Source: Lepas anatifera (Eukaryota; Arthropoda; Thecostraca; Lepadidae). From it: a stretch of 64,000 bases of DNA. Each line of letters begins with the position of its first letter. Positions within the stretch are counted from its first letter, which is position 1. The position numbers and the translations under genes were made by a program. Positions 1-9,559 of the stretch are shown one piece after another. The stretch lies in assembly GCA_034440635.1 (NCBI GenBank), contig JAOTON010001937.1:1-64000 (forward strand). The letters are read 5' to 3'. The notes beneath the pieces were generated by a model that was not told the origin of the DNA, made no database searches, and saw only the letters and a list, made by a program, of their open reading frames with translations.

Positions 1-63
1 GCACTGGAGGGGCGGCCTGCCAGGGAATTTTTGTGTGCACAAACTGGGAACCATTTAGGGTGC

Positions 64-283
64 CCAGCCCTCGCCCTTGGTCTCCAGCCCGCGCCCATGA
101 TCTCCAGCCCTCGCCCTTGGTTCCCAGCCCTCGCTCTTGGTCTCCAGCCCTCGCCCATGGTCTCCAGCCATCGCCCTTGGTTCCCAGCCCTCGACCTGGG
201 TTCCCAGTCCTCGCCCCTGGTCTCCAGCACTAGCCCTTGGTCCCCAGCTCTCGCCCTTGGTCTCCAGCCCTCGCCCTTGGTCA
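64..283. repeat. 20-bp minisatellite, about 11 units
   Basis: Eleven head-to-tail copies of a 20-bp unit close to CCAGCCCTCGCCCTTGGTCT, each with a few substitutions. The unit length is not a multiple of three, so the short open frames across it are incidental. No conserved spacers, so it is not a CRISPR array. Confidence 0.9.
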
Positions 284-344
284 CTTGACCTTAAATAGTC
301 TCTTGACCTGACATGACCTGACCTAAAAAACTTGGTCAGAGGCG

Positions 345-556
345 AGACAGAGAGAGAAAGAGAGAGAGAGAAGGAGGAGGAGGAGGAGGAGGAGGAGGAG
401 GAGGAGGAGGAGGAGGAGGAGGAGGAGGAGGAGGAGGAGGAAGAAGAAGAGGAAGAGGAAGAGGAGGAGGAGGAGGGAGGAGGAGGAGGAGGAGGAGGAG
501 GAGGAGGAGGAGAAGGAGGAGCAGGAGGAGGAGGAGGAGAAGGAGGAGGAGGAGAC
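345..556. repeat. Purine microsatellite: (GA)n then (GGA)n
   Basis: A GA-rich stretch followed by about 180 bases of nearly uninterrupted AGG/AGA triplets, with all purines on the + strand. It is the left edge of the dispersed repeat that follows; the second copy of that repeat (from 13505) is also preceded by a (GA)n tract, so the microsatellite seems to be part of the element. Confidence 0.9.
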
Positions 557-1142
557 AATGGGTCAATTTTTTGTAAACAGCGTACTGGGCCTAGCTATCG
601 CTACATTGTAGCATGCCTAATATTTTTTTGGTGATTTATTTCTATCATGAAAATATTTATGTTATAATAATCGTTTTGGGCTATAATGGTGCACCAACTG
701 CTGGGTCATAAGACTTCTCAGAATGGGAATACGCTAGGCTTGAGCGTTGAAAATTTGTTTGATTTCACACGCTGATGTCTGCTGCTGCTAACACGTTGTC
801 ATAAGGACCAGATTAAAAGCGCACGGTACATTAAAATCGCTATCCTTTCAAAGACCGAGTCAAAGACACAGTTTCGGACCCGTATCTCACTGAGTTTCCG
901 GAAAAAGCTGAGTAATTTCACGCAATGTGTTGAAATGTGCAAGTCAGTTTTACCTCCCGAGGAAGTCATGATCCGGCACGTGTAAAAATCCTACCATCAT
1001 ACAGCTTCATACGGTATTTATAGGCATTGCCCGCATTCTAGTGCCTTCATTTTCTTACGGGAAACATGCACTCCTGTGGCCCCCGACCGGACCGGGGCCC
1101 CTTTGGTTTGAAAAGAGATCTCCACCCCGATAGGGATATTTA
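557..1142 (+). repeat. Dispersed repeat D, copy 1
   Basis: Clearly related along its length to 13505-14508: both contain a 'CTAGCTATCGC' start, a 'CACCAACTGCTGGG' core followed by 'CATAAGACTTCTCAGAA', and a 'TTTGAAAAGA' end. This copy lacks the hAT insertion found in copy 2, so it serves as the empty site. The core motif also occurs near 16670 and 35780. No coding potential seen. Confidence 0.75.
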
Positions 1143-1941
1143 AAAAATATGCCGGCTAGATTATCTTGTCTTCATGTATTGATAAGGATATCAGTATCTA
1201 CTTGTGGTCATGGTTTATTTGTCATCATTTAATTGTCATGGTCGCCGGGATGAGATATGTCGTGTATGTTGTGGTGAAGGGTATATTTTCTGATTATTTT
1301 TTTTGCCGAGTAAATTCTGCTACAAGAAGATGGTGGAATGCCGAAAGTTTTCGGAAAGTTTGCATTATCAAATGTAATAAAATTCATTTTCCTGACCAAC
1401 TTAGATCATACTCTTTCCCCTTGTTTGATAACAATGAAAAACCAAGAAATTAGACGTTTCTTCAATTTCGTAAGTAATTAACTCCTCCCTTTAGAAATCA
1501 AAGCTGTTGGACATTTATACAAGTAGGTCATGATGTAATTGAATAGATGAATGGTCAAAATGTTAGGTAGCAGCTTTCGTAAACTTGGGAACATGTCAAT
1601 TTCAGAAAAAAAAACAAAGGAGGCAATTGGAGTTCAAAACATAATTTGCAAATGACATTAACAAACACGGCGTGCAACATTGTAATCAGTAACATATCAC
1701 CGTTTTGAAAATGTCTGCGCTTTTAGGGTTAGACGTTGTATTGTTGAAAGATAGATACGGTCTGGAATATTATTTGGTGTTTATTCCATTATTTCACCAC
1801 TTTTAGCGACCACTGTTATGCCCCTTCTTTGAATAAACCTGCTTGCACGGAACCTGGTACACACCACGCTGATATTGTCAACGCAGTACCACGGCAATGG
1901 AGACACTGCAATGTACTACAGTGTCTCAAGTGTCGCAAGAG
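1143..1941. other. Intergenic, nothing recognised
   Basis: AT-rich sequence with short incidental open frames only. No splice-bounded exon, RNA gene or terminal repeat was recognised. Confidence 0.6.
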
Positions 1942-2040
1942 GATGTCAGGGAACCGATCCCATGTCTGTACATGCACTGCCACTGCATGTTCCTGAGCAG
2001 TGGGCCGGAGTCAAACGCTCTACCAACTGAGCCACCGGGC
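1942..2040 (-). repeat. tRNA-like SINE head or tRNA pseudogene
   Basis: Read on the - strand the segment starts GCCCGGTGGCTCAGTTGGTAG, and TGGCTCAGTTGG fits the RNA polymerase III A box exactly. A B-box-like GGATCGGTTCC lies about 70 bases further on, at 1950-1960. The 3' side does not pair with the GCCCGG acceptor strand and the A-B spacing is long, so this is not an intact tRNA. A tRNA-derived SINE head is the best reading. Confidence 0.5.
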
Positions 2041-2454
2041 TTTGCTACTTTGCTTTGGTACAGAATACACATTTATTGGAAATATAGACATGGTGAGACT
2101 AGGTACGGTAAATAGCGGTACCATGACCGGATAGATCTTGTTATGTAAATGAAACATTGCAGTTAGCTTAATCAACAATCAACATTTTAAAAGGCATCTA
2201 CTGCGCCAACTTCAGGGTTTCCTAAAGTTGCGATGGATTTTTATGATGACTCTGGACACGTTTTAAAATTTAGAAGGAGATCTCAAGGTTTTGTGCGGAA
2301 TGGGATAAAAGCTGAAGAGTTCAAAGTTTAGATCTGGAGGTTTTTTATATTGATTTTTTGGCAGCACTGCACAAAGATATATCAAATTTAGACCTTCTCA
2401 TAATACCAGTATGTCTACTCAAAGTTTTAATCTGGTTTATGTGAAGCGTCACAT
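2041..2454. other. Intergenic, nothing recognised
   Basis: AT-rich flank between the tRNA-like segment and the first TTAA element. It may include the SINE's unrecognised body; no gene seen. Confidence 0.5.
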
Positions 2455-3488
2455 TTAACCCGCGCCCCACCGGGGGTCCAGCGCCACCTTCGCCCCACCG
2501 GGGGGCCATCGATGGCCCCCACCTCTAACTCCGAAAATATGGGCGTTAGCGCAAATCTGCAAAGTGCAATAGGAAGCTCGCGTGAATTCAGTAAGAAATT
2601 ACTTCACATGTTTTAGTGCTCAGGTCAATGGTTTGACCTCCAGAGGTCAAATTAGGTCAAGATCGGCTATTTTCACTCAAATATGCAATGATTAAGCCAA
2701 CTGGGCATAACTCTTATGTCATTAGAGCTATTGAGGCCTGGTAAAGTACATTTGATAGCAAATTGCCAGTACTTTTTCCGCTATGTGGAACGTAAAGACC
2801 TCCCGCCAGTGGTTTGACCGCCAGAGGTCACCTCGTGACCTAATATGACCTGAGGTCACGAAAGGTCAAAAAGTGACCTTGCCGTATATCAAATGAAAGC
2901 CAGTGACAAGACAAACACGATGGTGTTTGTTTCACCGTTCTTGCTCAATTGGGTCAAAAATTATTGTCAAAATACTGTTTTTAACCTCTGGTGACCTTGG
3001 ATGACCTTGGAAAAGTCAAAGGGGAAATATGACCCCTGGGATCCGTGAAAGGGTGTCCAAAAACGTTGTTCTGAGCAGTCTGAGTATTTGCAATCATTTT
3101 TGTGGCTTTTATATCATGAAATAGCTTTTCCCCATGCTTTGTCAATGGGAGAGGTCGCCTCGTGACCTGACCTCAGGGCACGAAATCGAAAAATCCCGGA
3201 TATACACCTTGTAGACCCTGGAGGAGTCATGAAGTGTAGGAAGTTTCAAATCGATCGACTTTGAAATGTAGCTCTTACAGAGCTCTAAAGTTGAAGTGAG
3301 GTGACCTTGGTTGACCTCGTCTTGTGACCTGACCTTGGGTGACCCGGGGTAAAAAATTTCAGGGATGATGGGAAAATGATGCAGTGAGAGGTAGAGCCCT
3401 CAACCGCGGTGCTGCGCCTCGTCGTTTTTCTGCTATCCCGGAAAAACCTTAGGGGGCCATCGATGGCCCCCGGTGGGGTGAGGGTTAA
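2455..3488 (+). mobile_element. TTAA-flanked non-autonomous element, family A, copy 1
   Basis: About 1.03 kb bounded by TTAA on both sides. The ends are inverted: TTAACCCGCGCCCCACCGG on the left and, reverse-complemented, TTAACCCTCACCCCACCGG on the right. Near each end is the palindrome GGGGCCATCGATGGCCCC. A TTAA target with CCC...GGG termini is the known habit of piggyBac-type transposons. There is no transposase. The interior is full of TGACCT/AGGTCA motifs. A second full copy at 42287-43311 is nearly identical, implying recent movement. Confidence 0.8.
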
Positions 3489-3639
3489 GGTCTTCTTTCG
3501 TTATAACCTCTGGGCATTTGACCTTGGCCTGACGGTTCAATTTGTCATTAATTAAGACAATGTCAAGATCTGCTTTGTGTCTAGGATAAATTTGGTACCC
3601 TGAATTCAACGCACTTAAAACGATGTTTTTTCTTTGGTA

Positions 3640-4110
3640 GGTGGAGGGTGGCCCAGCTGTTCTTCTGTCAGGGTGATGACAGGTCTGCTCTGTTCCGTGT
3701 TGCAGCTGCTGCCGGGCACCCTGTGGCGGTGGGGAGTGGGTTTGGTGTTCTTCTGTCTGGGTTATGACCGGTCTACTCTGTTCCGTGTTTCAGCTGCTGC
3801 CGGGCACCCTGTGGCGGTGGAGGGTGGTCCAGCTGTTCGTCTGTCAGGGTGATGACCGGTCTGCTGTGTTCCGTGTTGCAGCTGCTGCCGGGTACCCTGT
3901 GGCGGTGGAGGGTGGTCCAGCTGTTCGTCTGTCAGGGTGATGACCGGTCTGCTCTGTTCCGTGTTGCAGCTGCTGCCGGGCACCCTGTGGCGGTGGAGAG
4001 TGGGTCTGCTGTTCGTCTGTCAGGGTGATGACCGGTCTGCTCTGTTCCGTGTTGCAGCTGCTGCCGGGCACCCTGTGGCGGTGGAGAGTGGGTCTGCTGT
4101 TTTTCTGTCT
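3640..4110 (+). repeat. 88-bp tandem repeat carrying five apparent splice acceptors
   Basis: Five copies of an exactly 88-bp unit. Each contains a pyrimidine-rich stretch ending in TTCCGTGTTGCAG (one copy TTTCAG), with the AG at 3705, 3793, 3881, 3969 and 4057, followed by CTGCTGCCGGGCACCCTGTGG. After the last acceptor the sequence runs into the long hexosaminidase reading frame. Because 88 is not a multiple of three, each upstream acceptor would shift the frame; three units (264 bp) would not. Inference: tandem duplication across an intron-exon boundary. Confidence 0.8.
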
Positions 4111-5923
4111 GGCCGGCCTGGGCACCGTCACCTACCTCAGCTCTCTGGAGAGGAGAGGCTCCACCTCTGTCGCCGTGCCGGCAACTCACCGCCAAACGCC
4201 GACTGTCCAACAGTGGAACCGGCGTGCTGCTCAGGAGCGCACCTACCGTGACCTGAGCGTGCAGCCACCTCGCCCAAGGGGAGATGGCGCTCAAAGCGGG
4301 TCCGGGAGAGAGCGCTGGTGGCGGGGGGAGGATCCAGTGCCACCGCCACGCCAGCAAGTGACGATCCCGCCACGACGGGTCATTCACTTCGACCTGAAGG
4401 GCGCGCCCCCAAAAATGTCGTACCTGACAGGCTTACTCCCGATGATCCGCATGCTGGGTGGCACAGATCTGCTGGTGGAGTGGGAGGACATGTTTCCGTT
4501 CTGGGGTTCGCTGCGGTCTGCAGCGGCACGCAACCACTACACCAGAGCAGAGGTGCGCCAGCTGCTGTCTGAGGCACGTCGCAACGGCCTACACGTGATC
4601 CCACTCGTACAGACGTTCGGCCACATGGAACCCTTTCTAAAGCTTGAGCAGTTCTCAGCGCTACGTGAAGTTCCCGCCCAACCTGCCGCGCTCTGTCCGT
4701 CCAAGAACCAATCGATGCAGCTGGTACAGCGAATCATAGACCAAATCATGGAGCTTCACAGGGGTGCTTCTTTTCTGCACATTGGCTGCGACGAAGTGTA
4801 CCACATGGGTATGTGCGAGCTCTGTCAGCGTCGCATGAGAGATGACCTGTACCTGGACCACGTGGTTGGGGTGGCTCGGTACGTGCGGCAACGGTATAGC
4901 GTCACTCCTCTCATTTGGGACGACATGATACGACACATAGCTGTGGACGCTCTGCAAAGCTCTCCAGATCGGCCAGCTGGTGGAGCCGATGGTGTGGGTG
5001 TACGCGGAGGATGTTTATCGCTTCGTGGGTCCACAGGTGTACTCCAACTTTGCGCAGGTATTCCCTCGCGTATGGGGGCCAGCGCGTATAAGGGCGCGTT
5101 CGGCGAGACACTGATGGCACCGCCGCTACAGAGACACCTGGACAATACACTCAACTGGCTGAAAGTTATCCAAAACGAGGGTCCGAGCTTCTCTGAAGGT
5201 TTTCGGGGCCTGGTGCTGACTGGGTGGCAGCGGTATGACCACATGGCAGTGCTCTGTGAGATCCTGCCAGTCTCAGTCCCCTCCATGGCGCTGAATCTTC
5301 TCACAGCTTCTTATGGCTTCTTCAACGCCTCCTCACACAAGGCCCTATACGATGCCTTAAAGTGCGGAGACCAGTACGGCAGGAGCTACATGAATCTGGA
5401 GGGAGATCCATATGGCTTCATCACCTTCTCGCGCTGCACCTTCCCGGGACACGAGTTCTTCCGCTACATCAGCCAGCTGATGGCGACGTTAACACGAACG
5501 AAGGAGACATTCAAAGCAGCTCAGAGCAAAGGATGGCTAACGGAATACAGCATTGAGCGTAACTACACTAATCCTTTCCGTGTGGACGAGATTCTAGACT
5601 CGTTCTATGGCGTCGAGTACTCGCTGAGAGATGCGGTGACGTCGGCCCGCGATGCCCTGCAGGGCGTGGTGGATCGCTTTACGGTGGCGGAGTGGGTGGA
5701 GCAGAAGCTGTTGCCCTGGCTGCGGCGACTGCAGTCGCTGCGGCGTCACGGCGAGTCCCTGAAGAGGCGCTCAGTGTGGCGGCGTCGGCCGCTGCCTATG
5801 CTTGCCGAGCTGGCCGCCTATGGTTTGAACGTGACCGAGAACAGGCAACGAGGCGACGTGGGCCGACGCCGCGCGCACAGCGACCTACAGTCACGGCCGC
5901 ACAGTGCACCCCGCCAAACTTAG
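4025..5923 (+). CDS. HEXD: Hexosaminidase D-like GH20 glycosidase, membrane-anchored, with two frameshifts
   Basis: A 632-residue frame from the ATG at 4025; the coding exon may instead start after the acceptor ending at 4057. Residues about 16-40 form a hydrophobic stretch after an Arg/Trp-rich start, suggesting a type II signal anchor. The GH20 domain begins near residue 117 (RRVIHFDLKG) and carries the catalytic Asp-Glu pair in HIGCDEVYHMGMC at residues 256-257. GH20 hexosaminidases remove terminal beta-linked GlcNAc/GalNAc; the D subtype matches best by its HFDLKGAPP start and single-domain layout. Residues about 313-350 are out of frame: one extra C at 4964-4965 and one missing G in the run 5074-5078 would explain it, and the family-like sequence (QIGQLVEPMVWVY) is in the other frame. 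This is either a sequencing error pair or a compensated mutation. The C-terminal extension is basic. No other exon was located. Confidence 0.85.
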   Translation: MMTGLLCSVLQLLPGTLWRWRVGLLFFCLAGLGTVTYLSSLERRGSTSVAVPATHRQTPTVQQWNRRAAQERTYRDLSVQPPRPRGDGAQSGSGRERWWRGEDPVPPPRQQVTIPPRRVIHFDLKGAPPKMSYLTGLLPMIRMLGGTDLLVEWEDMFPFWGSLRSAAARNHYTRAEVRQLLSEARRNGLHVIPLVQTFGHMEPFLKLEQFSALREVPAQPAALCPSKNQSMQLVQRIIDQIMELHRGASFLHIGCDEVYHMGMCELCQRRMRDDLYLDHVVGVARYVRQRYSVTPLIWDDMIRHIAVDALQSSPDRPAGGADGVGVRGGCLSLRGSTGVLQLCAGIPSRMGASAYKGAFGETLMAPPLQRHLDNTLNWLKVIQNEGPSFSEGFRGLVLTGWQRYDHMAVLCEILPVSVPSMALNLLTASYGFFNASSHKALYDALKCGDQYGRSYMNLEGDPYGFITFSRCTFPGHEFFRYISQLMATLTRTKETFKAAQSKGWLTEYSIERNYTNPFRVDEILDSFYGVEYSLRDAVTSARDALQGVVDRFTVAEWVEQKLLPWLRRLQSLRRHGESLKRRSVWRRRPLPMLAELAAYGLNVTENRQRGDVGRRRAHSDLQSRPHSAPRQT

Positions 5924-6978
5924 CCCGATCATAATTACACACTGTTAGTTGTTAGCAGAGACACAGATACTCGGACTTACTTCCGAGAGAAAATCCTTCG
6001 TGTAAGAGTTCCTGGGCACTCAAATGGGGATGCGCCGGACTCTGAACGTTGTCATTCGAAGTGGTGGCCTTACTCAGCGGGTTCAAACGTACCGTTGGAT
6101 CACTGAGACGCTTAGAACACAGTTGCTTCAGAACGTTGGCGTCTGCAAGTGTGCAAGCAGGCTTCGCAAACGGTCTGGGGCACAAAACATGTTTTCGGCG
6201 TAATTTAAGTGCTCTTTTGCGGTTATAGGTTACAGTTATACGTGCAAAGCAGAGTTGTTTTCTACAGTGTCTGGTTCCTGATATATTGGGGTTTTCTGTG
6301 TATCTCGTTTTTTCGGGTGTGTTTGGTTCTCGAAGCAGTGAATAAGGGGCATTGTTGTCGGCTGCATACGTTACGTAGAATAAGAGATTGATACCTACTC
6401 GAGGTACGATGGTAGATTGGTTGTGTGTGTGCTGTGAGCTCATCAATTGTGTCAACTGAAGAGATACCAGATTCAAGACTACTTTACGCAGGTTTGGCCC
6501 ATTACAGGAATATTTTACCGAAGTTGACGTCAAACGTGGTGTGACAGCGATGTGACTGCAACGGCTAACGCTGCGTTGGCGCGACAAGGCTTGCAGTGCT
6601 AGCCTTAGACGCAAATAGCTATGATCGATTGAAACGATGTCCTCTTGAAAGTATCGCTTCTGGAAATAGATTGAATGTATGATTAGGATGAAACAAAATT
6701 GCAATCCCTCTAATGCATGATTTTCTTGTTAAATACCTTTAAATTTGTCCAATTCTTATACAAGACCTAATGGGTAGAGGGAGATGTAGTCACCGGCGTG
6801 GCGTCACAGTATGGGTGGCCTCGGATTGGCGGATGGGAGCTATGCCAAATACGATAAGTTTGCTATAAAGCCCCAGAACTAGATTTATCCAACACAGTTG
6901 TGCAACTTAAATAATGACATTTCTATGTCACGTAGGCTGCGCTTTGGCCATGTTTCTCTTTGCAATAGCACGTTAGTA
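5924..6978. other. 3' flank of the hexosaminidase gene, with a 250-codon antisense open frame
   Basis: Probably 3' UTR and flank. An uninterrupted frame of 250 codons lies on the - strand at 5952-6704, longer than expected by chance at this base composition. It has no recognisable domain, signal peptide or membrane segment and is rich in Ser, Arg, Leu and Thr. No polyadenylation signal for either strand was clear. Confidence 0.4.
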
Positions 6979-7097
6979 GCTGGCCGTGCTATGGTTTGAA
7001 CGTGACCGAGAACAGGCAACAAGGCGACGTGGGCCGACGCCGGGGCGGGGCGACCTACAGTCACGGCAGCGCAGCGGACCCCGCCAAACTTAGCCAA
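6979..7097 (+). pseudogene. Duplicated fragment of the last hexosaminidase exon
   Basis: About 110 bases closely match the end of the hexosaminidase coding sequence (about 5809-5926), including TATGGTTTGAACGTGACCGA and the final CCGCCAAACTTAG stop context. Homology ends just after the stop codon and just before the GAGCTGGCC segment. It has no reading frame of its own. Inference: a local segmental duplication about 1.2 kb downstream of the source. Confidence 0.8.
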
Positions 7098-7769
7098 TCT
7101 TTGCTTGGGTGTCTGCTCCCTCGTCCCAAATCAGGAACCAGCGCTCACGATCTTTTTTATTGAATGTATGTTTTCATCTGAACTGAGAATGGCAGATGCT
7201 TCGAGTAGCTGCAGGGCTGTGTGCACAAATATGCTAGTCAATAGGATGGATTCATTGCATTTGCGCTAGCTAAAGGTGTTTTTACTTCAGAACACATCCC
7301 GGAACGCATGATCGAGATGGTCTTGCAAAGTTTGATGGTGGTTACATTTCAAAACTGACGCAACTTCATAACTACAGCCCTTATATAACTTACATTTCAA
7401 ATGTCTGGGTACTCAGTGCCAGCTATCTGAAAATCCAGTGCCTTTAGCAGCCACTGATGGGCACCACATGACTCCAGAAGTACTGGCGTTCCCTGAAGCT
7501 TGAATAATCAGAAAATGAATAGTAGCCACTGACGATCCCGATGGACTTGTAAGGTCCCTTCTTCAGTCTCCTCAGATCCAACGCTGGTACATGGGGTACA
7601 GCTTGGGGCACTTATGAGATAAAATGGGGACCCTGTTTAGACCCCATTTCCTCTCCCAATTATCTCCAGACCTTCACATTTTCATCCCCTGCGGACCAGT
7701 GCTCTTCAAGTTGTAAATAGCTGCAGACGTGTTCCTTGGTTTGCAACAGCTGTAGTGGCCTTTGCTGAC
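7098..7769. other. Intergenic, nothing recognised
   Basis: No exon-like segment, repeat end or RNA gene recognised. Confidence 0.55.
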
Positions 7770-7862
7770 GGCTGCCGGGGGCTAGATTCGGACCCCTGCC
7801 CCCAACAACCTCGGCAGTTGGCGACGGTAGGAAAAAATCGGAGCGGCGCTGAACCACCCTGC
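7770..7862 (-). repeat. tRNA-like SINE head
   Basis: On the - strand, GGCAGGGTGGTTCAGCGCC resembles a tRNA 5' half with an A box (TGGTTCAGCGCC), and GGTCCGAATCT at 7784-7794 is a near-match to the B box GGTTCGANTCC. The arms do not form a clean cloverleaf. Probably the promoter head of a tRNA-derived SINE. Confidence 0.4.
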
Positions 7863-8380
7863 CGTTCTCTATTGCTGAACCAAATCTGAATCAGTTCCGT
7901 TTACCCGTGACGTGGCACGAGGTCAAAATGGGTCAAATTAGGCAGAGTTAGGGAAATCCTCTATAAATTAGGACAATTTAGCCCTAGAACAACGCGGCAG
8001 TTACCGCTGTATTTTTCCCACGGATTACCATGATATGCTGCATGACCGTGTCAGTAAACATAGGGTCAGATCATGGCCAAAAGATAAAATTGCGAATGGT
8101 TTGATTTCTTGGATCCTGTTTGTCACTATGATGTGAACTTTATTTCTGTAGTTTGTTTTGTTCAAAAGTTATATACACAAATGAATTAAGAAAGCGAGAT
8201 ATTCGATAACCTCTGTTGACCTGCATGTTGACCTAACCTGAAACATGACAGCATCCAGGTTTTTATTTCCAAGGCCTTCGAATGATATTCGGAAATTTAT
8301 CTAGCTCATGTAGGAGCTGGGAACTTCCACGGCATCAAAAAAACACCTTAAATCTAAGATTTGCTTTAAACTTTGTCTTA
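7863..8380. other. Intergenic, nothing recognised
   Basis: No gene. A few scattered AGGTCA/TGACCT motifs, perhaps remnants of the TTAA elements. Confidence 0.5.
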
Positions 8381-8388
8381 GGGGCTCT

Positions 8389-8635
8389 CAGGGCGTAGCC
8401 AAGGGGGCCGTAGGCCCCTCCCTGAGGACATGGGCCGCGCGAAGCTCGGCTCGCCCACAATATGCTCTGTGGCCAAATTTGAAATTTAATACCAGACAGG
8501 GCCCTCTTAAGCCCTCGCCAGCATTATTCTGTAACAAGCAGGGCCCTTTATACCCATTGGGGCCCTTTTGACACTGCTGTCGCAGGGCCCCTTTTCAGGG
8601 CGCCGCCCCCGACCAAAATCCTGGCTACGCCCCTG
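8389..8635. mobile_element. hAT MITE, 247 bp, 8-bp target duplication
   Basis: Terminal inverted repeats CAGGGCGTAGCCAAGG and, reverse-complemented, CAGGGGCGTAGCCAGG, flanked on both sides by GGGGCTCT (8381-8388 and 8636-8643). An 8-bp duplication and CAGGGGCG-type ends are diagnostic of the hAT superfamily. There is no coding capacity. A truncated relative sits at 47093-47211. Confidence 0.9.
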
Positions 8636-8643
8636 GGGGCTCT

Positions 8644-9559
8644 CTTGGGCGCTGATTCATGCTGTGACATTTTAGCTTCATCCTTTCAGAGGTTTCCGAG
8701 TTTTTGCCAGCAGAAATTGTCATAGGTAGTGAGAAAACCTATTTTCCAATAGCTATATCTACAAAACAATCGTGATATTTATATAAAACATACGTCCCTG
8801 GAACTCTTAAGACCTGAATAATAATGTGGAGGAGTTGAAATCAAAATAATAATAATAATAAAGGCATACGTTTGCCTTTGACCTAGAGCCAGGTCATGTT
8901 ATTTCATAACGATGACACTAGAAGATGTACATGCTTTTTCTTTGGCGAAATTGAGTTTGGTATATTAGGTTTCCTTACCCCAAAAATTTTAGGCAGGTTT
9001 TTTCTTAAATTTGTTTACTTTTGTTTTGAAAGTACTACTGCAGGCGCATTTTAGCCAAGGATTGCGTGCTTTTAATCATCACCTACACAGAAAAATGACC
9101 TACACCGGGTTTTATGTTTACAATGGGCAGGGTGGCACATTCACTCTAAGTTTAGGAATTAATTTCCCATCTGCTGTAGAATTCATGGGTGGAGTTTCCG
9201 GGGGGTGGGGGAGTCAGGACCCCCTGATTTGGAAATCGAAAGAACCTGAGGGGGTCAGCCCGAGTCCTACATCTTCTGCTCTCACAAAATATTTTCTAAC
9301 CTATAAGTAATGATAGTTCAATTCGCGGAACATGTGTGATCGGCTGAGTCATAATTTGACCTATCTGTCCCTTTGCATCTTCTTTGTAGAGGGGTACTAG
9401 AGACCAAGGGCAGCGCCACGACTTCCCCTCACGACTAGGCGTCAGGAAAAGTACTGGTCCCCGAGCTGGTCTAAGGTCCCTCAGCTGAACTAAGCAGCAC
9501 CCTAATCCGCACCCTAAGTCTTTCACAGAGGATACGTGATTTAGTGCTGGACCATGGTA
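8644..9559. other. Intergenic, nothing recognised
   Basis: Includes an (ATA)n-like tract near 8850. A segment at about 9480-9531 is repeated imperfectly at 9733-9782 (AACTAAGC, then CACAGAGGATA). No gene seen. Confidence 0.5.

Noticed and set aside
55..634. Long open frames encoding poly-Ser, poly-Glu, poly-Gly, poly-Leu or Pro-rich proteins
   Set aside because: They run through the 20-bp minisatellite and the purine microsatellite; the composition is entirely that of the repeats.
3762..5304. Several - strand frames over the hexosaminidase gene
   Set aside because: Shadows of the + strand coding sequence and of the 88-bp repeat; no family resemblance, whereas the + frame has clear GH20 motifs.
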